Below are positions 27,585 to 37,200 of a DNA stretch of 64,000 nt, one piece after another; within the stretch, counting starts at the first letter, position 1, and each line of letters begins with the position of its first letter. The position numbers were made by a program, and so were the translations under genes. The stretch is from Chitinophaga pinensis (lineage in GTDB: Bacteria > Bacteroidota > Bacteroidia > UKL13-3): the NCBI GenBank assembly GCA_945870425.1, contig CAMBSD010000020.1:1-64000 (forward strand). Direction: 5' to 3'. The notes under the pieces were generated by a model. The model saw only the letters and a list, made by a program, of their open reading frames with translations, was not told the origin of the DNA and ran no database searches.

Positions 27585-28685
27585 ATGAGTAAACACGGAA
27601 GAATTTTAGTGGCCATGAGCGGGGGGCTTGATAGTACCGTGGCAGCAGTGATGCTTGCCGAAGAAGGTTATGAAGTAATTGGCGTAACCATGAAAACCTG
27701 GGACTATGAAAACAGTGGAGGTTCCAAAAAAGAAACAGGCTGTTGTAGCCTTGATTCCATCAACGATGCGCGTTCCATTGCTGTTAAACATGGCATCCAT
27801 CATTTGATTTTAGATATCCGAGATGAGTTTGGCGATTTTGTAATCGATAATTTTATTGAAGAGTATTTAGCTGGACGTACGCCCAATCCATGTGTATTGT
27901 GCAATACGCATATCAAATGGGAGGCATTGCTAAAACGTGCGCAACAATTGGATTGCGAGTTTATTGCCACGGGTCATTATGCCCAAGTGCGAAACGAAAA
28001 CAATCGATATGTCATCTCAAAAGGTTTGGATGAAAACAAAGACCAGTCCTATGTTTTGTGGGGATTGAGTCAAGAAAGTCTTGCTCGCACGCGTTTCCCT
28101 TTGGGTGGTTTTCGCAAAACCGATATTAGACAAATGGCCTTAGACCGTGGATTTATTGAAATGGTAAATAAAAGCGAGAGCTACGAGATTTGTTTTGTTC
28201 CAGATAACGACTACCGAGGTTTTTTAAAACGCAAAGTAGATGGATTGGAGCAAAGACTTGATGGTGGAAATTTTATAACAAGCGAAGGCAAGGTTTTGGG
28301 CAAGCACAGAGGTTATCCATTTTATACGGTTGGTCAACGTAAGGGATTAGAAATTGCCTTTGGCGAGCCTATGTTTGTATTGGAAATTCAACCTGAAAGC
28401 AATACCGTAGTGCTGGGTAGAGAAGAGGAGTTACAACGCAAAGGTATGTGGGTGCGTAATGTGAATATGGGTAAATTTGCTAGTATTGACAGTCCTATGG
28501 AAGCACTTACCAAAATCCGCTATAAAGATGCAGGCGGTTTTGGCACAATTGAACAAGAAGATAATCGAATGAAAGTGGTGTTTAATAACCATGTGAAAGC
28601 CATTGCCCCAGGCCAATCAGCCGTGTTTTATGACGGCAATGATGTGATTGGTGGTGGATGGATACAATCTAGTTTTGAGGTGTAA
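27585..28685 (+). CDS. mnmA: tRNA-specific 2-thiouridylase
   Basis: 366 aa from ATG 27585 (MSKHGRILVAMSGGLDSTVAA); an upstream in-frame CTG/TTG extension crosses the promoter and is rejected. SGGLDS is the ATP pyrophosphatase P-loop. Two catalytic cysteines are Cys103 in NPCVLCNTHIKW and Cys203 in YEICFVPDNDYRGFL. GHYAQ, KDQSYVLWGL and the C-terminal PGQSAVFYDGNDVIGGGWI block complete the match. Adds the 2-thio group to U34 of Lys, Glu and Gln tRNAs. Cytoplasmic. The following lipoprotein gene starts 3 bases later. Confidence 0.95.
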   Translation: MSKHGRILVAMSGGLDSTVAAVMLAEEGYEVIGVTMKTWDYENSGGSKKETGCCSLDSINDARSIAVKHGIHHLILDIRDEFGDFVIDNFIEEYLAGRTPNPCVLCNTHIKWEALLKRAQQLDCEFIATGHYAQVRNENNRYVISKGLDENKDQSYVLWGLSQESLARTRFPLGGFRKTDIRQMALDRGFIEMVNKSESYEICFVPDNDYRGFLKRKVDGLEQRLDGGNFITSEGKVLGKHRGYPFYTVGQRKGLEIAFGEPMFVLEIQPESNTVVLGREEELQRKGMWVRNVNMGKFASIDSPMEALTKIRYKDAGGFGTIEQEDNRMKVVFNNHVKAIAPGQSAVFYDGNDVIGGGWIQSSFEV

Positions 28686-28688
28686 AAT

Positions 28689-29330
28689 ATGAAACTATAC
28701 TTTGGGATAATAGTAGCGCTTAGCTTGGTGGCTTGTCAGAAGAACGCTGAACAGCCTAATTTGGACTATGGCTACTATTATTATCCCATTAAACCTAGCA
28801 CAAGTCATGTGTTTTGGGTCGACTCTATCTCCTACAATGATAATACAGGTAAGATTGATACCTTTCGTTTTCAGTTATTACAAAAGTTTGATACACTCAT
28901 TTCAAATAATCCTACCACCTATAGAATATTGCGCTTTGTCCGAACTCATGATTCAACAGAATGGATAGAGCGAGAGTCCTATTTTGTGATACAAAAGAAA
29001 GAGAATATTCAAATGGTGGAGGATGGGATATATTTTGTAAAACTGAGTTTTCCAGTATCAATTGGAAGTAAATGGAAAGGAAATTTGTTTAATAATTTGG
29101 CACCTGAAACCTACGAATACCAATCAGTCGGTGTGCCTTATACAATAGGTGATAGCACCTTTCAACAAACCGCCACAGTTACTTACAGCACCATAAATGC
29201 CATTGAAGAAATTGAGAAAACGGCTGTTTATCAAAAGGATTTTGGACTTATTTTTTATCAGAATACTTACGTCAATACCCAAGAAGACAAGCGTTCTGGC
29301 TATAAAATGAGCATGCGATTGAGATACTGA
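28689..29330 (+). CDS. Lipoprotein of unknown function
   Basis: 213 aa. The lipobox at LVAC (MKLYFGIIVALSLVAC, Cys16) marks an outer-membrane or periplasmic lipoprotein. The mature part is beta-rich with repeated aromatic strands (YYYYPIKPSTSHVFWVDSI, DTFRFQLLQKF, YHIL-like RILRFVRTHDS) and no motif I can name. Probably co-transcribed with mnmA (3-base gap). Confidence 0.7.
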   Translation: MKLYFGIIVALSLVACQKNAEQPNLDYGYYYYPIKPSTSHVFWVDSISYNDNTGKIDTFRFQLLQKFDTLISNNPTTYRILRFVRTHDSTEWIERESYFVIQKKENIQMVEDGIYFVKLSFPVSIGSKWKGNLFNNLAPETYEYQSVGVPYTIGDSTFQQTATVTYSTINAIEEIEKTAVYQKDFGLIFYQNTYVNTQEDKRSGYKMSMRLRY

Positions 29331-29480
29331 TTCTTAAATAAATTTATATTCTAGAATTGTTTTTACCATTGATTATTAACGGCACGAAATTGGCAATGTG
29401 CATGGAATGGGTTTCTGCATTGGACAGTCCAAGACAAAAGGCTTATATAATTTAAGCATTCAAAATTTACAAATCTTATA

Positions 29481-32400
29481 TTGCGCTTCGGTTTGCGAAA
29501 GCTAATTGTAAAAATATCATATTCGTTGATGGGCGTTTTCTTCGCCTTCATGCTATTGATTTACCTTGTTTTTAATAGTACGCCTTTCCAAAATTTTATT
29601 ATTCATAGGGTTGATAAATGGCTTTCCGGGGCTTTCAAAACAGAGATTTCTATTGATAAAATCAACTATGATGGTTGGACCTATTTCAGTATCGATAATA
29701 TTTATTGGGGCGATCAAAAGAAAGATACCCTCTTTTTTGTAAAGAACTTGCAGTTTGATATTGCGGGTATGGAAATTGATAGCATGCGTTTTGTATTAGA
29801 TGATGTGCGTGTGAATGGGGCCTTATGCAAAATTGTAACTTATCCTGATAAGACTTTCAACATTGACGTGTTATTTAATATCTTCGATCCACTTGATACG
29901 GTAATCGATCCAAATGCACCCAAATTTAATTTGTATTTTAATGATATCACAGCTGAGAACACAAGATTTCATTTGATTGACTCAACCGAAAAATTTTCTC
30001 CGGAGGGGTTTGATCCATATAATATTTGTTTTAGTAACATCAACCTTAGGGCAAAGCATTTTAAGATTATCGAAGATTCGCTTCATTTTAAAATGAGGTC
30101 ATTTAGTGGTGTTGAGCGAAGCGGTTTTGCTATTCAAAATATGAAAAGCATCACCACCATTTGTCCTACCTTGATGGAGTTTGATAAAATGCGATTGGAA
30201 ACAGACAATAGCATTATCAAGGACTTTGCTAGCATGAAATACGATAGCTGGGATTCAGTAGCTAGCAACTTTATTAGCAATGTATACATGAAAGGGAATA
30301 TCAGAGAGAGTGAAGTGGACATTAAGGATATAGCATTTTTTGCCCCACTACTCAATACTTTTCATTACAAAGCCATTGTAAATAGCAAATTGAGCGGTAC
30401 CATTGATAACTTTAAGCTGAAGGATGTAGATGTGAGGTATGGCAATTATACGCGATTCAAAGGCCAAGTAGCTCTCAATGGTTTGCCTAATATTGACCAA
30501 ACTTTTATAGATGTACAAACCGATTTTGCTAGTAGTATTGAAAATGAGATTGAGAAAATTATTGATTACAACCTTCCTGATGAGTTTTTTCATTCACTTG
30601 GTTTGGTAAAGTATAAAGGAAATTATACAGGGTTTATTAATGACTTTGTGAGTTATGGTGAAATTGAGACTGTGTATGGCAAAATCACAACGGATTTGAA
30701 CATGAAGCTTCCTGATTTTGATCCTGCTCGTTCATCATACTCTGGCAATCTGGATTTGAAAGATTTCAATTTAGGTGGGCTTATTAACCAAAGAGATTTA
30801 ATAGGATTTACTACCCTTAAGTCGTCTGTGCAAGGAAAAGGCTTAGATACAAAGCATATCAATGCCAATATCAATACACAAATAGCCTATATTGATTTTA
30901 ACCAATACAAATACAATAATATTGATTTTATTGGCTTGTTGAATAAGAAATATTTTAGTGGTAAAATGAATTGTGATGACGAAAATGTTAAGTTTAACAT
31001 CAATGGAAAAGCAGATTTTAATAAAGATATTCCAGAGTTTATATTCAAAAGCGATATTGAAACGCTTAAGCTAAAAGAATTGCATTTTTGGGATAAAGAT
31101 ATCAATGTCCAAACCCATATTGATGGAGATTTTAGGATAAAAGATTTTGATCATAACAGTGGTAATTTGAACATTACTAATACCTATTTGGAATACAAAG
31201 GATCTGAATACACCATTAACCATATTGATATTAGTTCAGTGAATGAAAATAGGAAGAAATTGAGTATTAACTCCGATTTTTTAAATGCATCCATTGATGG
31301 CGATTTTAATTTTTTGAGCCTTGATAAAAGCATGAAAAATTTAGTGAATAAGCTAGTACCTGCTTATTATACCCAAAGTTTTTCGAATTTGCCTAAACAG
31401 AATTTTGTATATAATATAAAGGTAAAAAACACCTATAATATTTCTCAAATGTTCTTTCCGAATATTGATTTAGATAAGTTTGAACTTCAAGGCAAATATG
31501 ATAATTCAAACAATATTTTTGACAATATTGGCTATGCACAAACTTTTAGGTACAACAATTATTATGTAAGCGATTTGACCTTTAAAACTAATGTGAGCAG
31601 TAACATGAAGGCCGATTTGCTGCTTGGAATATCACAACTTTCGCGAAATGATACCATGCTTATAAATGAATTTGCTGTGAAAGGTTCTGTGGCACAAAAT
31701 AAAGGGAATTTGCAGGTGAAAATGCAAGATACAAGCAGTTATATTTATTCAAACCTAAATACGAATTTTATATTCAAAAAGGATTTGATTCAGATGAGTT
31801 TTGATACTTCTGAGTTTCATTATAATAATTCGCATTGGAATGTAAACTCTGATGGGATGGTCTATTTATATGATTCAATCATTAAATTTAATAATGTTTC
31901 CTTTCAAAATAAAATGCAGCAAATTGCAATCAATGGCAATTATGCTATGAATGGTGCTGAAGAGAGTTTGCTATTTACTTTGGTTAATTTCAATTTAGAT
32001 AACCTGAATAGTTTTATGCCAAGGCTTAATATCAAAGTGAATGGAGAAGCAAATGGAAATATTACTTTGCAAAGTGTAAAAAAGAAAATGGTTATCAATA
32101 GTAATTTGGATTTGAATGATGTGATGTTGGATAATGACAGCATTGGATTTATTCAGCTAACAAGTGACTATGACGCAGTGAATGAAAGGTTAAATTTTAT
32201 AGGGAAGGCGTTAAGTGGTAAATTGAATAATTTCGTGGCCGCAGGCTACGTATTTATGAAAAATAGTACCCTAGATATTGATGTAAATTTTGACAATGCA
32301 GAGGTAAAGGCATTTAACGCTTTTGTAAAAGATTACATTGCCATTTATGATGGATTGGCCTCACTTAAATGTAAGATAACTGGGACCATAAGCAGACCTA

Positions 32401-33875
32401 ATGTGGATGGGGTTTTAGAAGCCAAGAATATTGTTACACGAATTGAGTATTTGAAAACAACCTATCGAATTAGCGATAAAATTATTTTTGATGAAAATAG
32501 CATTCAGCTTTTGCCTACCAAAATATATGATGTAAATAATTTAACTGCAGATATAGAGGGAACAATAAAACATAAAGGATTCGATAATTTTATTTTTGAT
32601 ATCAATATCCATAACTTTAAAAAGTTTCAGATGTTAAATACTACTGCCAATGATAATTCTTTGTATTATGGCACTGCTTATGGTACTGGCTATTTTACTA
32701 TTAAAGGGCCATTTAATAATATGGTTTTAGACATCAATGCCCGCACTGAGAAGGGAACACTCATCTATTTAACGCCATTTGGAAATAGTGATGATAATGA
32801 GGAATCTTTGATTCACTATGTCAACTATGATACTACCTTTAAAGACATTGTAGTTCGTAAAAATGTGTTGAGTGGGTTTAGTCTTAATATGAATGTTAAG
32901 GCTACACCTGATGCTGAAATGCAAATTATTTTTGATGAACAAACAGATGACAAGTTGAGGGCTAGAGGCACGGGAGATGTAAGATTAGAGCTTACAAGGC
33001 AAGGTGCATTTAATATGTATGGTGAAGTAACTTTAAGTAGTGGCGATTATCAATTTAGTGCAGTGAATGTAGTAAGTAAAAAGTTCTTGTTACAAAGTGG
33101 AAGTAAGATAACCTGGGGCGGAGACCCATTCGATGCAAGGTTGAATATAACGGGTTTGTATCCTTTGCGAACTACCATTAATGAGATTTATAGCACAACT
33201 GCCTCTACACAGAATACAAATACTAAAATTCCAGTTGAATGTTTGATGAATATTAGAGGTAATTTGAGCAGCCCTATTTATAGTTTTGATATTAATTTCC
33301 CCAATTTAGAAAACAGCCTAAGTGGCACAGAAGCCAATGGTTTGAATGCAGTTGTATCCTCTATTAGAAAGGAACCTGAGAATATGACCCAGCAAGTAAT
33401 TAGCTTATTGGTTTTTGGTAAGTTCACTCCTTTGGCAAACGTAAACCAGAATAACAATGTAAGCAATAATATTGGAGTCAATACCCTTTCCGATTTGGCA
33501 TCATCGCAAATTAACAATGCTTTAAATAAAGTAGTGCCTGGCTTTGATTTTAGTGTAGATATGCAGAATGCCATTGCTGTAGATCCCACCAAAGGAAGAT
33601 CTTTTCTTTTGTCGGCATCTAAAAAGTTTTTTGATAATAGGCTTGAAGTGATGGGCTCATTTGCCACAGATAACTCACAAAATAATATTATTACCCAATA
33701 TAATATTTCAAGAAGCGGCAACTTTAAAGCTCGCGCATTTAACCGCCAAGCTTTAAATCCTATTTATGATAAAAACATAACCACCCAAGGGTTAGGATTA
33801 TATTACCGCAAAGAGTTTGATAATTTCTACGACCTTTTTAATATCAGAAAGAAGAAAATGGTTTCACTAAAGTGA
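29481..33875 (+). CDS. TamB/DUF490 family translocation and assembly protein
   Basis: 1464 aa. Called from TTG 29481 because the basic RFGLRKLIVK run precedes one membrane segment (YSLMGVFFAFMLLIYLVF); an in-frame ATG lies at 29529 just after it. A long repetitive beta-rich body follows, and the C-terminal about 400 residues are DUF490/TamB-like: GDVRLELTRQGAFNMYGEVTLSSGDYQF, ITWGGDPFDARLNITGLYPL, PVECLMNIRGNLSSPIYSFDINFPNL and LIVFGKFTPL-type end. TamB-like proteins bridge the periplasm and are implicated in outer-membrane lipid transport and assembly. In Bacteroidota a partner BamA-like TamA is usually elsewhere. Confidence 0.88.
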   Translation: MRFGLRKLIVKISYSLMGVFFAFMLLIYLVFNSTPFQNFIIHRVDKWLSGAFKTEISIDKINYDGWTYFSIDNIYWGDQKKDTLFFVKNLQFDIAGMEIDSMRFVLDDVRVNGALCKIVTYPDKTFNIDVLFNIFDPLDTVIDPNAPKFNLYFNDITAENTRFHLIDSTEKFSPEGFDPYNICFSNINLRAKHFKIIEDSLHFKMRSFSGVERSGFAIQNMKSITTICPTLMEFDKMRLETDNSIIKDFASMKYDSWDSVASNFISNVYMKGNIRESEVDIKDIAFFAPLLNTFHYKAIVNSKLSGTIDNFKLKDVDVRYGNYTRFKGQVALNGLPNIDQTFIDVQTDFASSIENEIEKIIDYNLPDEFFHSLGLVKYKGNYTGFINDFVSYGEIETVYGKITTDLNMKLPDFDPARSSYSGNLDLKDFNLGGLINQRDLIGFTTLKSSVQGKGLDTKHINANINTQIAYIDFNQYKYNNIDFIGLLNKKYFSGKMNCDDENVKFNINGKADFNKDIPEFIFKSDIETLKLKELHFWDKDINVQTHIDGDFRIKDFDHNSGNLNITNTYLEYKGSEYTINHIDISSVNENRKKLSINSDFLNASIDGDFNFLSLDKSMKNLVNKLVPAYYTQSFSNLPKQNFVYNIKVKNTYNISQMFFPNIDLDKFELQGKYDNSNNIFDNIGYAQTFRYNNYYVSDLTFKTNVSSNMKADLLLGISQLSRNDTMLINEFAVKGSVAQNKGNLQVKMQDTSSYIYSNLNTNFIFKKDLIQMSFDTSEFHYNNSHWNVNSDGMVYLYDSIIKFNNVSFQNKMQQIAINGNYAMNGAEESLLFTLVNFNLDNLNSFMPRLNIKVNGEANGNITLQSVKKKMVINSNLDLNDVMLDNDSIGFIQLTSDYDAVNERLNFIGKALSGKLNNFVAAGYVFMKNSTLDIDVNFDNAEVKAFNAFVKDYIAIYDGLASLKCKITGTISRPNVDGVLEAKNIVTRIEYLKTTYRISDKIIFDENSIQLLPTKIYDVNNLTADIEGTIKHKGFDNFIFDINIHNFKKFQMLNTTANDNSLYYGTAYGTGYFTIKGPFNNMVLDINARTEKGTLIYLTPFGNSDDNEESLIHYVNYDTTFKDIVVRKNVLSGFSLNMNVKATPDAEMQIIFDEQTDDKLRARGTGDVRLELTRQGAFNMYGEVTLSSGDYQFSAVNVVSKKFLLQSGSKITWGGDPFDARLNITGLYPLRTTINEIYSTTASTQNTNTKIPVECLMNIRGNLSSPIYSFDINFPNLENSLSGTEANGLNAVVSSIRKEPENMTQQVISLLVFGKFTPLANVNQNNNVSNNIGVNTLSDLASSQINNALNKVVPGFDFSVDMQNAIAVDPTKGRSFLLSASKKFFDNRLEVMGSFATDNSQNNIITQYNISRSGNFKARAFNRQALNPIYDKNITTQGLGLYYRKEFDNFYDLFNIRKKKMVSLK

Positions 33876-33891
33876 TGTTAATTTGAGTAAT

Positions 33892-34794
33892 ATGAATTCG
33901 ATTAAACACATATTATTTATCGTGAATCCTTATGCTGGCAAAGGTAAAGCTTTATCCGTATCGCAGTATGCTCAGGAAGTATTAAATAGGAATAATATTA
34001 AGACTACCTTGTTTACCAGTCAATCTAAGGGGGATATTTCCCAAATCACCTCAAAGTATAATAGCACTGACTTTACCAGTGTTGCAGTATTAGGTGGGGA
34101 TGGCACTATGCATGAGGTATTGAATGCTGTGATAACTGATGAATCTTGGTTGAAGTTATCTTATCTACTTTTCCCTTGCGGCACTGGTAATGCCTTTAAT
34201 TATGACCTTGATTGTTTGACTTCAGACAAAGTAATTGATCATTTATTGAATGGAAAAGATACCTTGATAGATATTGCAGAAGTGAAAACAAATGCAGGGA
34301 GTGTTTGGTCCTTTAACATAGTTGGCTGTGGTCTAGTTGCTCATATCAATGTATTGGCAGAAAAAATGAGGTGGCTAGGTTCAGCTCGATATACAGTTGC
34401 TTCACTAATTAAAATTCTGTCTAATCCTACTATTAAGGCCAAGGTAATTGCAAATGGTAAAGAGCTAAATGCTGAGTTTTGTTTCTTGTTTGCATGCAAT
34501 ACTCGCTATACAGGTAAGGCAATGAAAATGGCTCCTATGGCTAGTCTTACTGATGGAAAGATTGATTTTTTGATTGTTAAAAAAGCATCTCGATTGGCAT
34601 TATTAGGATTGTTTCCTAAGGTGTTTAGTGGTAAGCACATGGATTCACCATTGTTACAGTATGTTCAAACAAGTCATTTGAAAATTGAAACTGAAAAACC
34701 AGAAATAGTAAACATTGATGGTGAAATAAAAGGGAATACTTCTTTAGAAATTTTGATGCATCCAAGAAAGTTGAAAATAATTTCTCAAACCTAA
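33892..34794 (+). CDS. Diacylglycerol kinase family lipid kinase
   Basis: 300 aa from ATG 33892; a TTG 9 bases upstream is the alternative. The DAGK catalytic domain shows IVNPYAGKGKA, VAVLGGDGTMHEVLNAV (nucleotide-binding), FPCGTGNAFNYDL and GKAMKMAPMASLTDGKIDFLIV. It phosphorylates diacylglycerol or related lipids (LCB5/YegS-type family). Its stop overlaps the convergent queE stop by 4 bases. Confidence 0.9.
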   Translation: MNSIKHILFIVNPYAGKGKALSVSQYAQEVLNRNNIKTTLFTSQSKGDISQITSKYNSTDFTSVAVLGGDGTMHEVLNAVITDESWLKLSYLLFPCGTGNAFNYDLDCLTSDKVIDHLLNGKDTLIDIAEVKTNAGSVWSFNIVGCGLVAHINVLAEKMRWLGSARYTVASLIKILSNPTIKAKVIANGKELNAEFCFLFACNTRYTGKAMKMAPMASLTDGKIDFLIVKKASRLALLGLFPKVFSGKHMDSPLLQYVQTSHLKIETEKPEIVNIDGEIKGNTSLEILMHPRKLKIISQT

Positions 34795-35405
34795 TCAATG
34801 CCCATAAACTTATGGGTTTGTAAACTGATTTTCCATTGTGGATTTTCCTTTACGAAATCAATAATCAAAGGCAACATTTCTTTTGATTTATCCCATTCTG
34901 GTTGTAGGTATAGTTTGCAATTTGTATTTACCAATGCGGCATTTTTATTAGCCCAATCAAAATCTGATTTGTTAAAGATTACTACTTTAAGTTCATCTGC
35001 ATGAATGATACTTTCAGGAAATGGAGCTTTAAATTTCTTTGGAGAAACACATACCCAATCCCAACTGCCACTCATAGGATGAGCCGCTGAAGTTTCAATA
35101 TTGGTTTGAATGCCTTTTGACTTTAACATAGCCGTTAATTCTGTTAAATCATGCATAAGAGGTTCGCCACCGGTTATCACCGCTAATTTTGCCCGAGCCT
35201 TCTCAACCCATGATACGATTTCATTAAGCTCGTATTGGGGATGTTTGTCAGCATCCCAACTCTCTTTAACATCACACCAAACGCAACCCACATCACATCC
35301 GCCTAATCGAATGAAATAGGCAGCATTTCCCGTGAAATACCCTTCTCCTTGTATGGTGTAAAAATGCTCCATTACAGGCAAAGTTTGTTTGTGATTTGTA
35401 TTCAA
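34791..35405 (-). CDS. queE: 7-carboxy-7-deazaguanine synthase (radical SAM)
   Basis: 204 aa. The radical-SAM cluster motif is CDVGCVWCD, Cys37/Cys41/Cys44 with spacing CxxxCxxC, preceded by MEHFYTIQGEGYFTGN, a QueE hallmark. VITGGEPLMHD and CVSPKKFKAPFPE follow. It makes the 7-deazaguanine precursor of queuosine from carboxytetrahydropterin. The DUF6913 gene stop is 3 bases before its start, so the two are in one operon with the sigma-54 activator and miaB upstream. QueC, D and F are not in the window. Confidence 0.92.
   Translation of the reverse strand: MNTNHKQTLPVMEHFYTIQGEGYFTGNAAYFIRLGGCDVGCVWCDVKESWDADKHPQYELNEIVSWVEKARAKLAVITGGEPLMHDLTELTAMLKSKGIQTNIETSAAHPMSGSWDWVCVSPKKFKAPFPESIIHADELKVVIFNKSDFDWANKNAALVNTNCKLYLQPEWDKSKEMLPLIIDFVKENPQWKISLQTHKFMGID
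34801..34820. terminator. Inverted repeat in the queE 3' end, near convergent lipid kinase
   Basis: CCCATA-aact-TATGGG followed by TTTG on the plus strand. It lies inside the queE reading frame and could end lipid-kinase transcription; short stem, weak. Confidence 0.25.
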
Positions 35406-35408
35406 TTA

Positions 35409-35948
35409 TTAGATGACGTTAAGGTAGTGAAATATTTGTTGAGTAAGGTTAACAATGTCTTTGTTGTTTTTGGTGTCTATCATGGCATCAAAGTAGCGAG
35501 TCCCATTCTCATGCATGGCTGAAATTTTATAGTCCGCTTTGCTATATACACTCATGGCATGAAGCGGTAGGATGTCGTCAAAATAAACTCCTATTATCAA
35601 ATCAAAATGGGTACTTAAAAATCTTCCAATTTTACTCTTATCTGGCAGATTGAAAACATCCAATTTTTCTTGCCAAAAGAACTCAGACTGAATATGTATT
35701 TTCTTCGTATGAGGTAATACTTTTTGATCAACAAAACCCATTAAGAATACTTTTTTACCATGCTCTCTTAATGAGGCTGCAAAGCGCTGCACACTCTCTT
35801 CATTTTGTTTGTTGGCTGCATCATACACAATACCAATTTCATTCATTTGGTCGAATGAAACGAGTTTGTTTTTCTTATGGATATTCGCAGCTTGAAGATT
35901 AAGCCTACGTTTACCAAAAAAAGTTTTTATGTCTTGAATAAATTTCAT
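35409..35948 (-). CDS. DUF6913 family protein
   Basis: 179 aa, soluble. Characteristic stretches are EIGIVYDAANKQNEESVQRFAASL, KKVFLMGFVDQ, DVFNLPDKSKIGRFLSTHFDLIIGVYFDDILPLHAMSVYSKADYKI, which match DUF6913. No catalytic motif; biological role unknown. It lies between the sigma-54 activator (6 bases upstream) and queE (3 bases downstream). Confidence 0.75.
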   Translation of the reverse strand: MKFIQDIKTFFGKRRLNLQAANIHKKNKLVSFDQMNEIGIVYDAANKQNEESVQRFAASLREHGKKVFLMGFVDQKVLPHTKKIHIQSEFFWQEKLDVFNLPDKSKIGRFLSTHFDLIIGVYFDDILPLHAMSVYSKADYKISAMHENGTRYFDAMIDTKNNKDIVNLTQQIFHYLNVI

Positions 35949-35954
35949 GGTGGC

Positions 35955-37187
35955 TTATTCTAAATCGTACTGTTTAATTTTTCTATAAAGCGTTCTTTCT
36001 GAAATACCCAGTTCGTTAGCCGCTTTCTTGCGCTTACCATTGTATTTATTCAAGGCCTTTTTAATCATTTCAATCTCTTGTTGTTCAAGTGATAAAGATT
36101 CTTGAATCGGTTGGGCTTCCGTTATCTCAATAATATTTGGATTGGATGCAACAACTGTGTTTACCGGCTGAACCTGCGGTGAAGGATTACTGAAGGAATT
36201 ATCTTGATAGTTACTGGCAAAATGATTTTGGGTTATTAATTCGCTGCCAACTGGGTTTGCTCCACCTTGCAGCATACCATATACCACGCCTTTTAATTCG
36301 TTCAAATCTTTACGAAGATCAATCAAAACTTTATAAAAAATATCACGCTCGCTTAGATTTGAATGTTCGCCACCCAGGCCCGTAAACAGAGCGGGAATAC
36401 CTGATTTTTCTGCTGGCAATACTTGCCTTAATTCTTGGGCATTCACATTTTTATCTTCATCAAGAACTGAAAGTTGTTCGGCTACATTCTTTAATTGACG
36501 AATATTACCTGGCCATCTGTAATTGATAAGTAATTGTTGGGCTTCAGTATCTAACAATACAGGTTTTGATTTGTATTTTTCGGCAAAGTCAGCACTGAAT
36601 TTTCTAAATAATAAATGAATGTCTTCCTTTCTTTCACGAAGCGATGGTACTTTTATCGGCACTGTTGAAAGTCTGTAATACAAATCTTCTCTAAATTTGC
36701 CACTAGCTGAATAGTCTAACAAATCTCTATTGGTAGCAGCAATAATCCTTACATCCGTTTTTTGGGTTTTTGAAGAGCCCACTTTTATGAACTCACCACT
36801 CTCAAGTACACGAAGTAATCTTGCTTGTGTTTCTAAGGGTAGTTCACCTACTTCATCTAAGAAAATAGTTCCGCCATTCACGGTTTCAAAATAACCTTTA
36901 CGGGTATCCAAAGCACCTGTGAAAGAACCTTTCTCATGTCCAAATAATTCCGAATCGATGGTTCCTTCGGGTATGGCCCCGCAGTTAACAGCTATAAAAG
37001 GCCCGTGTTTACGGTTGCTCAAAGAATGAATTACCTTGCTAAAAGCCTCTTTACCTACACCACTTTCACCATTAATTAAAACGGTTATATCGGTTGGAGC
37101 CACTTTGGTAGCAGTAACCAAAGCATAATTAAGCAAAGTCGAATTGCCAATTATCTCAAACCTTTGTTTTATATCTTGTATGTTCAT
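35955..37187 (-). CDS. Sigma-54 interaction domain transcriptional activator
   Basis: 410 aa. AAA+ domain with Walker A GESGVGKE (40-47), GHEKGSFTGAL with the sigma-54 contacting loop, Walker B FLDEVGEL and VRIIAATNRDL. The C-terminal Fis-type helix-turn-helix (IKKALNKYNGKRKKAANELGISERTLYRKI) binds DNA. There is no receiver or other N-terminal sensor, as seen in the conserved Bacteroidota activator that follows miaB. It stimulates sigma-54 promoters by ATP hydrolysis; targets not visible here. Confidence 0.92.
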   Translation of the reverse strand: MNIQDIKQRFEIIGNSTLLNYALVTATKVAPTDITVLINGESGVGKEAFSKVIHSLSNRKHGPFIAVNCGAIPEGTIDSELFGHEKGSFTGALDTRKGYFETVNGGTIFLDEVGELPLETQARLLRVLESGEFIKVGSSKTQKTDVRIIAATNRDLLDYSASGKFREDLYYRLSTVPIKVPSLRERKEDIHLLFRKFSADFAEKYKSKPVLLDTEAQQLLINYRWPGNIRQLKNVAEQLSVLDEDKNVNAQELRQVLPAEKSGIPALFTGLGGEHSNLSERDIFYKVLIDLRKDLNELKGVVYGMLQGGANPVGSELITQNHFASNYQDNSFSNPSPQVQPVNTVVASNPNIIEITEAQPIQESLSLEQQEIEMIKKALNKYNGKRKKAANELGISERTLYRKIKQYDLE

Positions 37188-37200
37188 TTAAAATTTCGAA